From JBFELU01 sp041572755 (lineage in GTDB: Bacteria; Actinomycetota; Acidimicrobiia; Spongiisociales; UBA11373), in contig JBFFRY010000018.1 of NCBI GenBank assembly GCA_041572755.1, positions 1-52,362 on the forward strand: a DNA stretch of 52,362 nucleotides, in the 5' to 3' direction. Made by a program: the position numbers and the translations under genes. The notes below the pieces were generated by a model. That model saw only the letters and a program-made list of their open reading frames with translations, did no database searches and had not been told where the DNA came from. Shown piece after piece: positions 48,678 to 52,362 of this stretch; position 1 is the first letter of the stretch, and every line of letters begins with the position of its first letter.

Positions 48678-48696
48678 CGCACCGGCGGGGTGGGTT

Positions 48697-48730
48697 CCTA
48701 GGGTCCTTCGGCCCTAGGTGCGGTGCACCT
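48697..48730 (-). terminator. Two adjacent hairpins after the deaminase gene
   Basis: CCTAGGG (48697-48703) pairs with CCCTAGG (48712-48718) around an 8-nt loop, and AGGTGC (48716-48721) pairs with GCACCT (48725-48730); the two overlap slightly, so they are mutually exclusive. They lie between the deaminase stop and the L,D-transpeptidase start. No T-tract. Confidence 0.5.
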
Positions 48731-48755
48731 CGAGCGGGGTGGATGCCGCCCCGCG

Positions 48756-49763
48756 TCAGCCCTGGTCGGAGAGGTAGGTGTCGAGCTCGACGAGCAGTGC
48801 CGCCTTGCGGTCCGCATCGAGGAACGTCGCTTCGATCCCGTTGCGGGCCAAACGAGCCAGGTCGTCCTCGTCGAGCGCCAGGGCCTCTTGAGCGGCGAGG
48901 TAGTTCTCCGTCAGGTATCCGCCGAAGTAGGCGGGGTCGTCCGAGTTGAGCATGACCCGGACGCCGGAGTCGAGGAGGCGTTTCAGGTTGTGATCGGCCA
49001 GCGTGTCGAACACCCGGAGCTTGACGTTGGACAGCGGACACATGGTGAGGGCGATCTGCTCGGTGATGATCCGCTGCATCAGGTCGGCGTCCTGGTCGGT
49101 GGCGACGCCGTGGTCGATCCGCTCGGCACCGAGGACGTCGAGGGCACCCCAGATGTAGGAGGGCGGTCCTTCCTCGCCGGCATGAGCGACGGCACGAAGG
49201 CCGCGTTTGCGGGCTTCGGCGAACGCCCTCTCGAACTTCTCTGGAGGGTTCCCCACTTCACCCGAGTCGAGGCCGACCGCCTCGATGGCCTCCAGGAACG
49301 GTGCCGCCTGTTCCAGGGTCTCGAGGGCGGCATCTCCGGAGAGATGTCGGAGGAAGCACATGATCAGCATGGTCGAGACGCCGAGACGATCGGCGGCGTC
49401 GGCCCGAGCCCGGGCGAACCCGCTCATGAAGGTCTCGAAGGGGATTCCCCGTTCGGTGTGCGTCTGGGGGTCGAAGAACATCTCAACGTGCCGAAGGTTT
49501 TCGGCCGCCACCCGTTCCAGGTACGCCCACATGAGTTCGTAGAAGTCCTGCTCGGTCTGGAGGACGGCGGCGCCTTGGTAGTAGATGTCGAGGAACGACT
49601 GCAGATCGGTGAACTCGTAGGCGGCCCGTATCTCATCGACGGTTGCGAACGGCAACTCGACGCCGTTGCGCTCGGCGAGACGGAACATCATCTCGGGCTC
49701 CAAGGTGCCTTCGATGTGGATGTGCAGCTCGACTTTGGGCAGGCCTCGAATGAAGGCTTCCAT
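48756..49763 (-). CDS. Adenine/adenosine deaminase (adenine-deaminase type)
   Basis: 335 residues of the metallo-dependent deaminase TIM barrel. Zinc ligands are H14 and H16 (LHIHIEG), then HAGEEGP and NSDDPAYFGGY; the purine-specific glutamate is in the HAGEEG motif. FFDPQTHTERG, FLRHLSGDAA, GNPPEKF and RIDHG match the adenine aminohydrolase branch rather than classic adenosine deaminase, so adenine is the likeliest substrate. GAAAGGAGA precedes the ATG. It diverges from the BMP transporter, a purine-salvage pairing. Confidence 0.86.
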   Translation of the reverse strand: MEAFIRGLPKVELHIHIEGTLEPEMMFRLAERNGVELPFATVDEIRAAYEFTDLQSFLDIYYQGAAVLQTEQDFYELMWAYLERVAAENLRHVEMFFDPQTHTERGIPFETFMSGFARARADAADRLGVSTMLIMCFLRHLSGDAALETLEQAAPFLEAIEAVGLDSGEVGNPPEKFERAFAEARKRGLRAVAHAGEEGPPSYIWGALDVLGAERIDHGVATDQDADLMQRIITEQIALTMCPLSNVKLRVFDTLADHNLKRLLDSGVRVMLNSDDPAYFGGYLTENYLAAQEALALDEDDLARLARNGIEATFLDADRKAALLVELDTYLSDQG

Positions 49764-49784
49764 GAGTTCTCCTTTCCCCGGGCG

Positions 49785-49790
49785 AGCCTA
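49785..49790 (-). promoter_or_regulatory. -10 element of the deaminase gene
   Basis: TAGGCT on the - strand, 21 nt before the ATG, with a ribosome site (GAAAGGAG) between. Confidence 0.5.
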
Positions 49791-49831
49791 CCCACGGGCC
49801 CTTCGACACGGTCGGTGTCGGTGCGGCGGCC

Positions 49832-49837
49832 TAGCAT
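49832..49837 (+). promoter_or_regulatory. -10 element of the BMP lipoprotein gene
   Basis: TAGCAT on the + strand, 31 nt before the ATG, followed by AGGAGGAGAGG. Confidence 0.5.
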
Positions 49838-49868
49838 GGCCGGAGTGGTCCAGGAGGAGAGGATTCAC

Positions 49869-51074
49869 ATGAAGAAGAGAGGGTGGGTGACGTTTGTCGC
49901 CCTCGTGGCCGTGCTGGCGCTCGTGGCCGGGGCATGCGGTGACGATGACGTCTCCGGTGAGGGTTTCACCTTCGGGATGATCCTGGTCGGACCCCAGAAC
50001 GACCGGGGTTGGAGTCAGGCCCACTTCGAGGGCGGCCAGTACGTCGCTGAGAAGCTCGGCGCAGAGATGATCGTCTTGGACGTGGTCAACACTGCCGATC
50101 GCCCTGATGTCACCGTCGACCAGGTGGTCGCCGACATGATCTCCCAGGGGGCGGAACTCGTCTTCGCCACGTCGGACGACATGAGAGACGGTATCGAGCT
50201 TGCGGCCGAGCAGCACCCCGATGTACCGATGATCTGGTCGTCGGGAGACAGCGCCTGGGAGGATGGCAAGGCCTACCGGGGTGATCTCGAGAATCTGGGC
50301 AACGCCATGGGCCGGATGTACTACGGCAAGATGATCGCCGGCTGCGCCGCAGGATTGACGACGCAGACCGGCAGCATCGGCTACCTCGGCCCGCTGATCA
50401 ACGACGAGACCCGACGGCTCGCCAACTCGGTGTACCTGGGTGCCAAGTACTGCTGGGAGGAGTACCGCGGCAACAGCGGCGACGATCTGACCTTCGAGGT
50501 GAACTGGATCGGGTTCTGGTTCAACATTCCCGGGGTGACGCTCGACCCGACGCTGGTCGCCAACGATTTCTTCGACGGCGGAGCCGACGTGGTCGTGTCG
50601 GGCATCGACACCACCGAGGCCCTGGTGGTGGCGGGCCAGCGTGCCGCCGCTGACGAACAGGTCTGGGCGGTGCCCTACGACTACGAAGGAGCCTGCGAAG
50701 AGGCGCCCTCCATCTGTCTCGGGGTCCCCTACTTCAACTGGGGGCCCACCTATCTCGACATCGTCGAGTCGGTGATCGAGGGCGACTTCGAGGCGGAGTG
50801 GGAGTGGTTCGGGCCCGATTGGGACGATCCCAACAACCCGGACACCAGCGGCGTCGGGTTCTTCAAGGGCGAAGGGCTCTCCGAGGAGAACGCGGCGACC
50901 CTCGACGAGTTCATCGACGACCTGGCGAGCGGCGACTTGGAACTGTTCACCGGACCGCTCAACTACCAGGACGGCAGCGTGTATCTGGAGGACGGCGAGG
51001 TCGCCGACGACCTCGAGCTCTGGTACACGGAACAGCTGCTGGAGGGGATGCTCGGAGCGAGCGCCCCGAGCTAG
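49869..51074 (+). CDS. BMP-family (PnrA-like) substrate-binding lipoprotein
   Basis: 401 residues. Lipoprotein signal MKKRGWVTFVALVAVLALVAGAC (lipid Cys23) followed by a type I periplasmic-binding fold: MILVGPQNDRGWSQAHFEGG, DLENLGNAMGRMYYGKM, GIDTTEALVVAG. BMP/PnrA proteins bind purine nucleosides or similar ligands. The C-terminal third (ESVIEGDFEAEWEW) is very acidic. It precedes a matching ABC ATPase and diverges from a purine deaminase, supporting nucleoside/base uptake. AGGAGG precedes the ATG. Confidence 0.9.
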   Translation: MKKRGWVTFVALVAVLALVAGACGDDDVSGEGFTFGMILVGPQNDRGWSQAHFEGGQYVAEKLGAEMIVLDVVNTADRPDVTVDQVVADMISQGAELVFATSDDMRDGIELAAEQHPDVPMIWSSGDSAWEDGKAYRGDLENLGNAMGRMYYGKMIAGCAAGLTTQTGSIGYLGPLINDETRRLANSVYLGAKYCWEEYRGNSGDDLTFEVNWIGFWFNIPGVTLDPTLVANDFFDGGADVVVSGIDTTEALVVAGQRAAADEQVWAVPYDYEGACEEAPSICLGVPYFNWGPTYLDIVESVIEGDFEAEWEWFGPDWDDPNNPDTSGVGFFKGEGLSEENAATLDEFIDDLASGDLELFTGPLNYQDGSVYLEDGEVADDLELWYTEQLLEGMLGASAPS

Positions 51075-51086
51075 AGCGCTCTCGTT

Positions 51087-51118
51087 CGTGGGGGAAGGGT
51101 CGCGGCCCTTCCCCCACG
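51087..51118 (+). terminator. Perfect 13-bp hairpin between the BMP gene and its ATPase
   Basis: 51087-51099 pairs with 51106-51118 with no mismatch; loop 6 nt (TCGCGG), immediately after the lipoprotein stop. No T-tract. Such a stem would protect the upstream mRNA and/or partly stop transcription, giving more binding protein than ATPase. Confidence 0.65.
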
Positions 51119-51138
51119 CGCGCCCGGTGCCGCCGGGT

Positions 51139-51144
51139 TAGCCT
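51139..51144 (+). promoter_or_regulatory. Possible separate promoter -10 for the ATPase
   Basis: TAGCCT, 10 nt before the ATG at 51155, just after the hairpin. Confidence 0.4.
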
Positions 51145-51154
51145 CGGGCCGACG

Positions 51155-52362
<1,208 letters not shown>

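Noticed and set aside
38461..48678. Origin of replication near the single DnaA box
   Set aside because: Only one box, no AT-rich region, no dnaA/dnaN/gyr genes.
48723..49868. Extension of the BMP gene frame upstream over the deaminase gene
   Set aside because: Read-through frame opposite a real - strand gene; the lipoprotein signal starts at 49869.

Overview
The window is a very GC-rich (roughly 70%), tightly packed bacterial chromosome segment. Gene order and content point to an actinobacterium outside the well-studied genera, possibly Acidimicrobiia-like. The pointers are cdsA-dxr-M50 protease-ispG-proS followed by rimP-nusA-infB-rbfA-truB-ribF-rpsO-pnp, the imuA'/imuB/dnaE2 mutasome with actinobacterial LexA boxes, a deazaflavin (F420)-type reductase, lysine 6-aminotransferase, and many GTG starts. 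The placement is inferred from gene content only. There is no rRNA, tRNA, CRISPR array, insertion sequence or prophage that I can see.

Bases 1-19011 are a housekeeping block on the + strand. It covers phospholipid CDP activation (cdsA, cut by the left edge, with a very long acidic repeat-bearing N-terminus), two MEP isoprenoid steps (dxr, ispG), a site-2 protease, prolyl-tRNA synthetase, the transcription/translation cluster rimP-nusA-infB-DUF503-rbfA-nrnA-truB-ribF, two less expected genes (a secreted alpha/beta hydrolase and a Rid protein), then rpsO and pnp. The rimP leader carries a promoter followed by a textbook intrinsic terminator, suggesting attenuation. PNPase ends in six 27-bp repeats.

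Bases 19035-30188 start with a LexA box and imuA'-imuB. An aminotransferase, a methyltransferase and a convergent acyltransferase follow. Next comes a compact operon with start/stop overlaps (enoyl-CoA hydratase, YcaQ-type DNA glycosylase, MFE-type SDR, phosphohexomutase), then membrane proteins on the - strand.

Bases 30254-43054 are accessory metabolism: a 44-residue membrane protein, lysine 6-aminotransferase, a free-standing EF-Tu-domain-2-like protein, a frameshifted small gene, YbaK editing protein, and a thiamine operon on the - strand. That operon has a TPP riboswitch followed by thiN and the binding protein, permease and ATPase of an ABC importer. It is followed by an SGNH hydrolase, an F420-type reductase, threonine dehydratase, a VOC protein and an MFS exporter.

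Bases 43098-52362 start with a second, identical LexA core and dnaE2. A short - strand operon of unknown proteins follows, then an RTX-repeat L,D-transpeptidase fusion, an adenine-type deaminase, and a divergent BMP-family nucleoside uptake system cut by the right edge.

Two window-wide patterns stand out. First, many genes have a TA(T/G/C)(G/C)(C/G/A)T hexamer ending only 4-10 nt before the start codon, a leaderless-transcript architecture. Second, five of seven convergent gene pairs overlap by exactly four bases, sharing CTAG or TTAG as stop codons on both strands.
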